Shown here one piece after another: positions 17,593-25,444 of a stretch of DNA of 50,430 bases (position 1 is the first letter of the stretch; every line of letters starts with the position of its first letter). The stretch comes from Pseudomonadota bacterium (GTDB lineage: Bacteria; Pseudomonadota; Gammaproteobacteria; Burkholderiales; Burkholderiaceae_E), in assembly GCA_029779755.1 (NCBI GenBank), contig JAKOZZ010000273.1, forward strand, positions 1-50,430, written 5' to 3'. The position numbers were made by a program, and so were the translations under genes. The notes under the pieces were generated by a model. The model worked only from the letters and a program-made list of their open reading frames with translations, did no database searches and was not told the origin of the DNA.

Positions 17593-18000
17593 TTCAGACT
17601 CCCTTCACAGACATTGACACGGCGGTTCGAGCCGTTTCCCCGTTCGCCACGTGGCGGGCGGGACCTGGGTCCGTCGGAGGGCTGTTCGGCTTGCCGGCGG
17701 ACGACGGGACGAACCCGTTGCCCAGGTTATCGGCCAGGTCTCCGATTGCTTTAGCGGGTCTGCTTCGGAGGGCTCGTGCGCGCTTGCGGCGGGAGTCGTG
17801 CACCCGTGCGGGCCGTGCGGGGGAGGGGGTGTGGCGACGGCGCCGTGCGGGGGGCGCGTGTAGGAAGAAGTCCTACCGTCCTAGGAGAAAGTCGGCGCTC
17901 AATCACGGAAGGATTCGGATTCAAGCGCAGGCAGGACTTGGCGAAACTGGCATCACACAAACAGCAGCACAGATCAACAGCCAGCGTCATGGAGAATCTT
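17593..18000. promoter_or_regulatory. 408-nt divergent region between flagellin and flhDC, with an operator-like array
   Basis: No gene is supported here. The left part holds the flagellin leader and its sigma-28 promoter. The right part is the control region of flhDC. At 17860-17876 lies GTAGGA-AGAAG-TCCTAC, a perfect 6+6 inverted repeat. Two nt later comes the 8-bp palindrome TCCTAGGA (17879-17886). Repeated TAGGA/TCCTA units of this kind resemble binding sites of NarL/FixJ-type response regulators, but which protein binds is unknown. I could not assign a confident -35/-10 for flhDC. Confidence 0.55.
17727..17753 (-). promoter_or_regulatory. Sigma-28 (FliA) promoter of flagellin copy 2
   Basis: The minus strand reads TAAAGCAA, exactly 11 nt, GCCGATAA. 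The -10 is a perfect consensus and the -35 matches at its first five bases. It is the best sigma-28 site in the window. The predicted start gives a leader of about 127 nt before the flagellin ATG at 17592. Confidence 0.9.
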
Positions 18001-18336
18001 ATGCCGAACGAAGACCGTCTGATGGCCGAAATAAGGGATGCCAATCTCTCCTATTTGATCCTGGCTCAGAGACTGATCCGGGCCGACCGCGCGCAGGCAC
18101 TCTACCGTCTCGGCATCTCCGACGAAGTGGCCTCGATCATCGAGGCGCTGACCCCCACCCAGATGATCAAGGTGGCGTCCGGCAACACCCTGATGTGCCG
18201 CTTCCGCTTCGACGAGGAGATGATCTGGTCGCTGCTGGCCGATCACGGCCGCGGTCGCGGCGACGGCGAAGAGGGCAACGCCTCGCGTCTGCACGCCAGC
18301 ATCCTGATGGCCGGCAAGTTCTCGGAGGCCGTCTGA
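18001..18336 (+). CDS. flhD: Flagellar master regulator subunit FlhD
   Basis: FlhD forms the FlhD4C2 activator of class II flagellar operons. The 111-residue product closely follows enteric FlhD: EIRDANLSYLILAQRLI, ALYRLGISDEVASIIEALT and a CRFRFDEE block. The ATG at 18001 is preferred to 17989 because GGAGA lies six nt upstream. FlhD proteins also usually have about ten residues before the INLSYL-type motif. It is followed after 1 nt by flhC. Confidence 0.97.
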   Translation: MPNEDRLMAEIRDANLSYLILAQRLIRADRAQALYRLGISDEVASIIEALTPTQMIKVASGNTLMCRFRFDEEMIWSLLADHGRGRGDGEEGNASRLHASILMAGKFSEAV

Positions 18337-18337
18337 C

Positions 18338-18868
18338 ATGGCCGCCCGCAGCCTTCTCGAAGACAGCCGCCAGGTCCAGCGCGCGATCGAACTGATCGGG
18401 CTGGGGGCGCGTCTGCAGCTCCTGCAGTCCGAGACCAACCTGCCGTACGAGCGTCTGCTGCGCCTGTACAAGGAGGTGGCGGGCAAGTCGCCGTCGAAGG
18501 GCCAGCTGCCCTTCTCCACCGACTGGTTCCTCGGCTGGCAGCCGAACATCCATGCCTCGCTGTTCTTCAACATGTACGAGTACATGCAGAAGGCCAGCGC
18601 GATCGACGAGATCGACGCGATCATGAAGGCGTACCAGCTGTATGCCGCCGAAGTCGCGACGAACAACGTCGAGCCCCTGCTGTCGATCACACGGGCCTGG
18701 CGCCTCGTGAAGTTCGTCGACTCGGGCATGCTGTGCCTGACGAAGTGCACCCGCTGCGGCGGTCACTTCATCAACCATGCGTACGAGCTGACCGGCTCGT
18801 ACGTGTGCGGTCTGTGCGAACCGCCGGCACGTGCCGGCAAGGGGCGCCGCGGCGGGCTGATCCACTGA
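18338..18868 (+). CDS. flhC: Flagellar master regulator subunit FlhC
   Basis: FlhC is the zinc-containing, DNA-contacting partner of FlhD. The 176-residue product has the family blocks RAIELIGLGARLQLLQSET, PSKGQLPFSTDWFL and NMYEYM. Four zinc-ligand cysteines appear as CTRC and CGLC in the C-terminal third (about residues 130-160). Read-through beyond it is limited by the terminator at 18935-18960. Confidence 0.97.
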   Translation: MAARSLLEDSRQVQRAIELIGLGARLQLLQSETNLPYERLLRLYKEVAGKSPSKGQLPFSTDWFLGWQPNIHASLFFNMYEYMQKASAIDEIDAIMKAYQLYAAEVATNNVEPLLSITRAWRLVKFVDSGMLCLTKCTRCGGHFINHAYELTGSYVCGLCEPPARAGKGRRGGLIH

Positions 18869-18934
18869 TCGGGCCTGCCCGGCGAAGGCGCGGGCTGCAC
18901 GGATGGCCGCACGAAGGTGCGGTCAACGGCGGAT

Positions 18935-18960
18935 AAGGCGGGGGAGACCCCGCCTTTTTC
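18935..18960 (+). terminator. Rho-independent terminator of flhDC
   Basis: AAGGCGGGG, loop GAGA, CCCCGCCTT, then further Ts: a perfect 9-bp stem with a T-rich tail. This is the clearest intrinsic terminator in the window and separates flhDC from motAB. The remainder of the 255-nt flhC-motA gap holds only a weak sigma-28-like sequence at 19070-19095 (TAAACGGG, 10 nt, ACCGATCA). Confidence 0.9.
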
Positions 18961-19123
18961 TTTGATCGGCCGGAAACCCGCGCCAGACAACGATCCTGGC
19001 CGAACGGGCGGTCGCGGGGAAGGGGCGGCCGGCGGGCGTTCTGCTCTCAAGGACCGTGACGGCGGGCCGTAAACGGGAAGGAACCGAACCGATCACAAGA
19101 ATCCAACCTCCAGCCGCCCGCCC

Positions 19124-19987
19124 ATGTTCGTCATCATCGGATACGTCGTCGTGCTCGCAGCCGTCTTCGGCGGCTATGCGCTGGCCGGCGGCAAGTTCGC
19201 GGTCATCATCAAGGCCGCCCCGATCGAGCTGTTCATCATCGGCGGCGCCGCCCTCGGCGCCTTCCTCGTCGGCAACAACGGCAAGGTGATCAAGGCCACC
19301 TTCAAGACGATCCCGACGCTGTTCAAGGGGTCGAAGTACACGAAGGCGCGCTACATGGACCTGCTGGCGCTGCTCTACGACGTGCTGCAGAAGGCCCGCA
19401 AGGAGGGCCTGATGTCGATCGAGCGCGACGTGGAGGCGCCGCACGAGAGTCCGATCTTCTCGAAGTACCCGAGCGTGGCGTCGGACCATCACCTGATCGA
19501 GTTCATCACCGACTACCTGCGGATGATGGTGTCGGGCAACCTGAACCCGCACGAGATCGAGAACCTGATGGACGGCGAGATCGAGACGCATCACCAGGAG
19601 ATGCACGCGCCGATCAACGCGATCACGAAGGTCGGCGACGGCCTGCCCGCGTTCGGGATCGTCGCGGCCGTGCTGGGCGTGGTGAAGACGATGGCTTCCG
19701 TGGGTGCCGCGCCCTCGGTGCTGGGGCAGATGATCGCCGGGGCGCTCGTCGGAACCTTCCTCGGGATCCTGATGGCCTACGGCTTCGTCAGCCCGCTGTC
19801 GCAGCTCCTCGAGCAGAAGGGCGAGGAGGCCGCGAAGGAGCTGGCGTGCGTGAAGATCACCCTGCTGGCCAGCATGCAGGGCTATGCGCCGGCGATCGCG
19901 GTCGAGTTCGGACGCAAGATGCTGTTCTCCACCGAGCGGCCGGGCTTCTCCGAGCTCGAGCAGCACGTGAAGCAGAAGAAGGCCTGA
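19124..19987 (+). CDS. motA: Flagellar motor stator protein MotA
   Basis: MotA is the torque-generating, four-membrane-segment subunit of the proton-driven stator. The 287-residue product aligns from its start (MFVIIGYVVVLAAVFGGYAL) with enteric MotA. It contains the PAFGIVAAVLGVVKTM and GTFLGILMAYGFVSPL membrane blocks. There is no good Shine-Dalgarno before the ATG. It lies 39 nt upstream of motB. Confidence 0.97.
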   Translation: MFVIIGYVVVLAAVFGGYALAGGKFAVIIKAAPIELFIIGGAALGAFLVGNNGKVIKATFKTIPTLFKGSKYTKARYMDLLALLYDVLQKARKEGLMSIERDVEAPHESPIFSKYPSVASDHHLIEFITDYLRMMVSGNLNPHEIENLMDGEIETHHQEMHAPINAITKVGDGLPAFGIVAAVLGVVKTMASVGAAPSVLGQMIAGALVGTFLGILMAYGFVSPLSQLLEQKGEEAAKELACVKITLLASMQGYAPAIAVEFGRKMLFSTERPGFSELEQHVKQKKA

Positions 19988-20026
19988 GCCCCGTGACCGC
20001 ACGCGAACGATCCGACGGGGGGCGCC

Positions 20027-21019
20027 ATGGCCGCGGCTGAGAAGAAGGTCCAGCCGATCATCGTCAAGAAGATCAAGAAGGGCGGCCACGGGCATCACGG
20101 TGGCGCCTGGAAGATCGCGTACGCCGACTTCGTCACGGCGATGATGGCGTTCTTCCTGCTGATGTGGCTGCTGGGCTCGACCACCAGCGGCGACCTGCAG
20201 GGGATCGCCAACTACTTCCAGTCGCCGCTGCAGGTCGCGCTGTCGGGCGGCTCGGGCAGCGGCGACGCGTCGCACGTGATCAAGGGCGGCGGCCGGGACC
20301 TGACGCGCTCCAGCGGCCAGGTCAAGAACGGCGAGAACGAGATGGAGCGCAAGCGCATGAACCTGGCGGCCGCGAAGGCCGAGCAGCGGCGCCGCGAGAA
20401 GGCCATGCTCGAACGGTTGAAGGAGAAGGTCGAAAGTGCGCTGGCGGCCAATCCGAAGCTGATGGAGATGAAGTCGCAGATCAAGCTCGACCTCACCGTC
20501 GAGGGCCTGCGCATCCAGCTCGTCGACGAACACAGCCGGCCCATGTTCGACATCGGCAGCGCGGTCGTGAAGGACTACATGCGCGAGGCGCTGCGCGAGA
20601 TCGGCAAGGTGCTCAACGAGGTCGACAACCGCATCAGCCTGTCGGGCCACACCGACAGCGCGCCGTACAGCAACGGGGTGCGCGGCTATTCGAACTGGGA
20701 GCTGTCGGCCGACCGTGCCAACGCTTCGCGCCGGGAGCTGGTGGCCGGCGGCATGGACGACGACAAGATCATCCGGGTGCTCGGGCTGGCGGCGGCCGTC
20801 CCGGCCGACACCGAGAACCCGCGGGCGCCGTCGAACCGGCGGATCTCGATCGTGGTGATGAACAAGGACGCCGAGGAGCGCGTACTGAAGGGCGTGGAGG
20901 TGCAGGTGGGCGACTCCGGCGACCTGAACGACGTGCTGCGCGGAGTCGCAGCAGGCGAACCGTCCCCGGGAACCGGCACGGATGGGGCGGTCGCCACCAA
21001 GCAAGGAGCCAAGCAATGA
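20027..21019 (+). CDS. motB: Flagellar motor stator protein MotB
   Basis: MotB anchors the stator to peptidoglycan and carries the proton-binding aspartate. The 330-residue product has one membrane segment (about 32-52) with the critical Asp at position 34 in [21 protein letters not shown] plug region follows, then a C-terminal OmpA-like domain ([31 protein letters not shown]). Asp in this position fits proton-type stators. Its stop overlaps the cheY start (ATGA). Confidence 0.97.
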   Translation: MAAAEKKVQPIIVKKIKKGGHGHHGGAWKIAYADFVTAMMAFFLLMWLLGSTTSGDLQGIANYFQSPLQVALSGGSGSGDASHVIKGGGRDLTRSSGQVKNGENEMERKRMNLAAAKAEQRRREKAMLERLKEKVESALAANPKLMEMKSQIKLDLTVEGLRIQLVDEHSRPMFDIGSAVVKDYMREALREIGKVLNEVDNRISLSGHTDSAPYSNGVRGYSNWELSADRANASRRELVAGGMDDDKIIRVLGLAAAVPADTENPRAPSNRRISIVVMNKDAEERVLKGVEVQVGDSGDLNDVLRGVAAGEPSPGTGTDGAVATKQGAKQ

Positions 21020-21411
21020 GTTCAGCCGCTGACATGAAGTTCCTGATCGTCGACGACTTCTCGACCATGCGCCGGATCATCCGGAACCTGCTCAAGGAGA
21101 TCGGATACGGCAACGCCGACGAGGCCGAGGATGGGCAGGTGGCCCTTTCGAAGCTGCGCAGCGGCCACTTCGACTTCGTCGTGTCGGACATCAACATGCC
21201 GAACATGAACGGGTTCGAGCTGCTGGGCAACATCCGCAGCGACAGCGGCCTGAAGCACCTGCCGGTGCTGATGGTGACCGCGGAGGCCCGCAAGGAGGAC
21301 ATCGTCCAGGCGGCCCAGGGCGGCGCCTCCGGCTACATCGTCAAGCCGTTCACGAAGGCGACGCTCGAAGAGAAGCTTCTGAAGATCCTTCAGAAGCTGG
21401 GCAAGGTCTGA
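21016..21411 (+). CDS. cheY: Chemotaxis response regulator CheY
   Basis: CheY is the single-domain response regulator that binds FliM when phosphorylated. The 131-residue product has the acidic pair DD (13-14), phospho-acceptor Asp58 in [12 protein letters not shown], Thr87 (VTAEA) and Lys109 (VKPF). The first ATG overlaps motB by 4 nt. Its kinase CheA is not encoded in this window. Confidence 0.97.
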   Translation: MSSAADMKFLIVDDFSTMRRIIRNLLKEIGYGNADEAEDGQVALSKLRSGHFDFVVSDINMPNMNGFELLGNIRSDSGLKHLPVLMVTAEARKEDIVQAAQGGASGYIVKPFTKATLEEKLLKILQKLGKV

Positions 21412-21421
21412 GGAGTCCGCG

Positions 21422-22078
21422 ATGCACACGACATCCGCCCCCGCCGACGCCGCGGGCATTCCCCCTGCCGTGACGTCGGGCGGGGCCCCGGTCGAACCCG
21501 AGGCGCTCTACATGCGCCTGGGTGAACTGACGCGCACCCTGCACGAGGCGCTGCGCGGCCTCGGCTACGACCGGCAGCTGGAAGAGGTCGTCAGCACGCT
21601 GCCCGAGGCGCGTTCGCGCCTGTCGTACATCGCGCGGCTGACCGGAGATGCGGCCGAGAAGGTGCTGAACGCCGTCGACCACGCGCGTGGCGACCAGGAT
21701 GCGCTGGCCGAGGCTGCCGACGCCATCAAGGCCTCGCTCACCGCCGATCCGGTGGCGGCGGTCGCCGGCGGCGGGGTGTTCAACTTCGTCGAGCAGGTGC
21801 GCGGCAGTTGCGCGCGCACCAACGCGCACCTGACCGAGATCATGATGGCGCAGGATTTCCATGACCTCACCGGTCAGGTCACGCGCAAGCTGGTCGACAT
21901 GGCCCAGCGGCTCGAGGGCGACCTGCTGAAGCTGCTGCTGGAGGCCACCCCGCCGCAGCACCGACCGGCGGTCGACGCATCCCTGCTCGACGGCCCGGTG
22001 GTGGACCCCAGCGGGCGCGACGACGTGGTAGCCGACCAGCAGCAGGTGGACGATCTGCTCGAGAGCCTGGGCTTCTGA
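21422..22078 (+). CDS. cheZ: Chemotaxis phosphatase CheZ
   Basis: CheZ dephosphorylates CheY-P. The 218-residue product has the active-site block AQDFHDLTGQVTRK, with the catalytic Gln/Asp of the family, in a long helical region. A C-terminal CheY-binding peptide (QQVDDLLESLGF) follows. It lies 10 nt after cheY and is followed by a strong hairpin with a T-run (22082-22131), so motA-motB-cheY-cheZ appears to form one transcription unit. Confidence 0.96.
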   Translation: MHTTSAPADAAGIPPAVTSGGAPVEPEALYMRLGELTRTLHEALRGLGYDRQLEEVVSTLPEARSRLSYIARLTGDAAEKVLNAVDHARGDQDALAEAADAIKASLTADPVAAVAGGGVFNFVEQVRGSCARTNAHLTEIMMAQDFHDLTGQVTRKLVDMAQRLEGDLLKLLLEATPPQHRPAVDASLLDGPVVDPSGRDDVVADQQQVDDLLESLGF

Positions 22079-22081
22079 CCC

Positions 22082-22131
22082 GCAGGCCGTCGCCGCACCC
22101 CCGCGAATAGGGGGCGTGGCGGCCTGCTTTT
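22082..22131 (+). terminator. Terminator after cheZ
   Basis: A long GC-rich inverted repeat (GCAGGCCG... with CCCCC, loop GCGAATA, GGGGG ...CGGCCTGC) is followed by TTTT at 22128-22131. The arms pair with a few bulges. The right part overlaps the proposed FlhDC-type box of flhB, so terminator and promoter are interleaved. Confidence 0.7.
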
Positions 22132-22164
22132 CTGTGCTTGAGTTCACGGCCGTGCCGAAATAAT
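22097..22164 (+). promoter_or_regulatory. Candidate FlhDC-dependent promoter of flhB
   Basis: Cores CGAATAGG (22104-22111) and, after 13 nt, TGCTTTTC (22125-22132) have the geometry of the fliE/fliF box. The right half read on the opposite strand (AAGCACAGAAAAGCAG) matches about 9 of 16 enteric FlhDC consensus positions. Nineteen nt later lies AATAAT (22159-22164), a 5/6 -10 match. The predicted leader is about 23 nt. Binding is inferred. Confidence 0.5.
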
Positions 22165-22193
22165 CGGGTGCGAGATCTCCTCGCCCCCGAGAA

Positions 22194-23342
22194 ATGGCAG
22201 ATAACGAAACCAGCCGTGAAGACAAGCAGCTAGCGCCGTCACAGCGCAAGCTCGACAAGGCGCGCAGCGAAGGCTCCGTCCCGCGCTCGCGCGACGTCGG
22301 GCATGCGTTCGTGCTCGGCACGGCGCTGATCGGCCTGATGGTGTTCGGGCCGCGCATCGGCGCGACCACCCTTCAGCTGATGCGCGACGGGCTGGTGTTC
22401 ACCCGCCGGCAGGCGATCGACCCGGCAGCCCTGACCCAGTGGCTGGGCCACCTCGCGTCCTCGGCCCTGTGGGTGATCGTGCCGTGCGCGCTGGTGCTGC
22501 TCGTGGTCGGCGTGCTCGCCAGCGGCATTCCAGGCGGCTTCCACGTGTCGCTGAAGCCGGCTGCGTTCAACTTCGCGAAGGTCAACCCGATGGCGGGCTT
22601 CGCGCGCCTGTTCTCGCGCGAGAGCCTGGTCGACTTCCTGCGGCTGTGTGCGCTGGCCGCCGCGCTGGTGGGGGTCGCGGCGTGGTTCGCCGCGGGGCAC
22701 TTCGACGAGTACACCGCACTGGCCGCGGCACCGCTGCAGGTGGCGCTGGGCGCCGCGCACACGAGCATGACCAACGGGTTGTGGTTCCTGGTCGGGCTGC
22801 TGGTGCTGTCGGCCGCGGTCGACGTGCCGCTGCAGTGGTGGCGTCACTACACCAACCTGAAGATGACGCTGCAGGAGGCGCGCGACGAGGCCCGCCAGTC
22901 CGACGGCGATCCCATGATCAAGAGCCGCATCCGGCAGCGCCAGCGCGAGATCTCGCGCGGCCGCATGCTGGCCGCGGTGCCGGCGGCCGACGTCGTGATC
23001 ACCAACCCGACGCACTTCGCCGTGGCGATCCGCTACGACGAGACGGCGATGGGCGCGCCGCGCGTCGTCGCCAAGGGCGCCGACCATCTGGCCGCGCGCA
23101 TCCGGGAGCTGGCGATGGACGCCGGCGTGCCCCTGTTCGAGGCGCCGCCGCTGGCGCGCGCGCTGTACGCGCACGTCGAGGTCGACCGCGAGATTCCGTC
23201 GGCGCTGTACACGGCCGTCGCGCAGGTGCTGGCCTATGTGTTCCAGCTGCGCCGGCACGTGCCCGGACGCGGCGCCTTCCCGCAGCGCCCGGACACGCTG
23301 CCGGTGCCCGCCGACATGGATCCGAAAGGGGGCGCTGAATGA
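22194..23342 (+). CDS. flhB: Flagellar export switch protein FlhB
   Basis: FlhB controls substrate specificity of export through self-cleavage. The 382-residue product has four membrane segments in the first 215 residues and a cytoplasmic domain with the autocleavage site NPTH at 271-274. The C-terminal tail is Pro/Arg-rich. It opens the flhB-flhA-flhF-flhG-fliA operon and overlaps flhA by 4 nt. Confidence 0.98.
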   Translation: MADNETSREDKQLAPSQRKLDKARSEGSVPRSRDVGHAFVLGTALIGLMVFGPRIGATTLQLMRDGLVFTRRQAIDPAALTQWLGHLASSALWVIVPCALVLLVVGVLASGIPGGFHVSLKPAAFNFAKVNPMAGFARLFSRESLVDFLRLCALAAALVGVAAWFAAGHFDEYTALAAAPLQVALGAAHTSMTNGLWFLVGLLVLSAAVDVPLQWWRHYTNLKMTLQEARDEARQSDGDPMIKSRIRQRQREISRGRMLAAVPAADVVITNPTHFAVAIRYDETAMGAPRVVAKGADHLAARIRELAMDAGVPLFEAPPLARALYAHVEVDREIPSALYTAVAQVLAYVFQLRRHVPGRGAFPQRPDTLPVPADMDPKGGAE

Positions 23343-25444
23343 GCACGGCCGGCACCCCCGCGCGCCCGGTCGGCATGACCGTGCAGGTCGGCGGCCGCGC
23401 GATCCAGCTGCCGCCGTGGCAGGCCCTGGCCGCGCCGGTCTTCATCGTGATGATGCTCGCGATGATGATCCTGCCGCTGCCCGCGCTGCTGCTGGACCTG
23501 TTCTTCACGTTCAACATCGCCGTCGCGGTGGTGGTGCTGCTGGTCTCGGCGTACACGGTCAAGCCGCTCGAGTTCGCGGTGTTCCCCAGCGTGCTGCTGG
23601 TGACGACCCTGCTGAGGCTGTCGCTGAACGTCGCCTCCACGCGCGCGGTGCTGCTGCACGGACACACCGGCACCGACGCGGCCGGTCAGGTGATCGAGTC
23701 GTTCGCACACTTCCTGATCGGCGGCAACTTCGCCGTCGGCATCATCGTGTTCGCGATCCTGACGGTGATCAACTTCATCGTCGTGACCAAGGGTGCCGGC
23801 CGGATCGCGGAAGTGTCGGCGCGGTTCGCCCTGGATGCGATGCCCGGCAAGCAGATGGCGATCGACGCCGACCTGAACGCGGGGCTGATCGACCAGGTCG
23901 AGGCCAAGCGGCGCCGCACGGAGGTGTCGCAGGAAGCCGAGTTCTACGGTTCGATGGACGGTGCGTCGAAGTTCGTGCGCGGCGACGCGATCGCCGGGAT
24001 CCTGATCCTGTTCATCAACGTGATCGGCGGTCTGGCGATCGGCGTGCTCGAGCACAACCTGTCCTTCGCCCAGGCCGCCAACAACTACGTGCTGATGGCG
24101 ATCGGCGATGCGCTCGTCGCGCAGATCCCGTCGCTGGTGATCTCGGTGGCCGCGGGCCTGGTGGTGTCGCGCGTCGGCGACCAGGACGACGTCGGCGGCC
24201 AGCTCGCCAAGCAGCTCTTCTCGATCCCGCGGGCGCTGGGGCTCACCTCGGCCGTGCTGGTGCTGTTCGGCCTGGTGCCGGGCATGCCGCACGTGGTGTT
24301 CCTGCTGCTGGCCGCCGCCTGCGGGTATGCCGCGTACTGGCTGGTCGAGCGGGAGAAGCGCACGGCCGAGACGCCGGCGCCGCCGCCCGCACAGCCCGCG
24401 AGCGGCGAGGCGACCTGGGACGACGTGACCCCGGTCGACCAGCTCGGTCTGGAGGTCGGCTACCGTCTGATCGGCCTCGTCGACAAGGACCAGGGCGGCG
24501 ACCTGCTGTCGCGCATCAAGGGGGTGCGCAAGAAGTTCGCCAACGAAGTGGGGTTCCTGCCGCCGGCGGTCCACATCCGCGACAACCTCGAGCTGCGGCC
24601 CTCGCACTACCGCGTCACGCTCAAGGGCGTGGTGGTGGGTGAAGGCGAGGCCTTCCCCGGCATGCTGATGGCGATCAACCCCGGTCACATCACCCAGGCG
24701 CTGCCGGGCACCAAGACCACCGACCCGGCGTTCGGGCTGGCGGCCACCTGGATCGACGAGCGTCAGCGCGAGCTGGCCCAGTCGGTCGGATACACCGTCG
24801 TCGACGCCGCCACCGTGATCGCCACCCACCTGCATCATCTGATGCAGGTGCACGCGTCGCGCCTGATGGGACGGGCCGAGGCGCAGCAGCTGCTGGAGCA
24901 CCTGGGCAAGTACGCACCGAAGCTGGCCGAGGACGTGGTGCCCAAGCTGATCCCGCTGGCCGTGCTGCAGAAGGTGCTGCAGAACCTGCTGGAGGAGTCG
25001 GTCAACGTGCGCGACCTGCGGGGCATCATGGAATGCCTGGCCGAGCACTCGGTGCGCACGCAGGACCCGGCCGAACTCACGCGCGAAGTGCGCATCGCGC
25101 TGGCGCCGTCGATCGTGCAGCAGATCTTCGGTCCGGTGCGCGAACTGAACGTCGTCGCCATCGAGCCCAGCCTGGAGAACCTGCTCGTGCAGGCGCTCGC
25201 GCCGGGCGCCACCGCGGCCCTCGAGCCGGGGGTGGCCGACTACGTGATGGAAGGGGCGGCCGACGCTGCCCGCACCCAGGAGGACGCCGGCATCGCCGCC
25301 TGCCTGCTGGTTCCCGATCGGATCCGTCCGGCGCTCGCACGCCTGCTGCGCAAGAGCGCGCCGCGCATGCGCGTGCTCGGACATTCGGAAGTCCCTGAAA
25401 CCCTCTCGATCCGCATCGGCCGCATCATTGGAGAAGCGAAGTGA
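23339..25444 (+). CDS. flhA: Flagellar export gate protein FlhA
   Basis: FlhA is the large export-gate subunit whose cytoplasmic ring receives chaperone-substrate complexes. The 701-residue product has about eight membrane segments in the first 330 residues, the FHIPEP-family block VTTLLRLSLNVASTR near residue 85, and a C-terminal domain starting near WDDVTPVDQLGLEVGYRLIG. Length is normal. Overlaps of 4 nt with flhB and flhF indicate coupling. Confidence 0.98.
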   Translation: MSTAGTPARPVGMTVQVGGRAIQLPPWQALAAPVFIVMMLAMMILPLPALLLDLFFTFNIAVAVVVLLVSAYTVKPLEFAVFPSVLLVTTLLRLSLNVASTRAVLLHGHTGTDAAGQVIESFAHFLIGGNFAVGIIVFAILTVINFIVVTKGAGRIAEVSARFALDAMPGKQMAIDADLNAGLIDQVEAKRRRTEVSQEAEFYGSMDGASKFVRGDAIAGILILFINVIGGLAIGVLEHNLSFAQAANNYVLMAIGDALVAQIPSLVISVAAGLVVSRVGDQDDVGGQLAKQLFSIPRALGLTSAVLVLFGLVPGMPHVVFLLLAAACGYAAYWLVEREKRTAETPAPPPAQPASGEATWDDVTPVDQLGLEVGYRLIGLVDKDQGGDLLSRIKGVRKKFANEVGFLPPAVHIRDNLELRPSHYRVTLKGVVVGEGEAFPGMLMAINPGHITQALPGTKTTDPAFGLAATWIDERQRELAQSVGYTVVDAATVIATHLHHLMQVHASRLMGRAEAQQLLEHLGKYAPKLAEDVVPKLIPLAVLQKVLQNLLEESVNVRDLRGIMECLAEHSVRTQDPAELTREVRIALAPSIVQQIFGPVRELNVVAIEPSLENLLVQALAPGATAALEPGVADYVMEGAADAARTQEDAGIAACLLVPDRIRPALARLLRKSAPRMRVLGHSEVPETLSIRIGRIIGEAK

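Noticed and set aside
19070-19095. Sigma-28 promoter for motA
   Set aside because: TAAACGGG-N10-ACCGATCA has a half-matching -35 and the wrong spacing. It is too weak to list as a feature.
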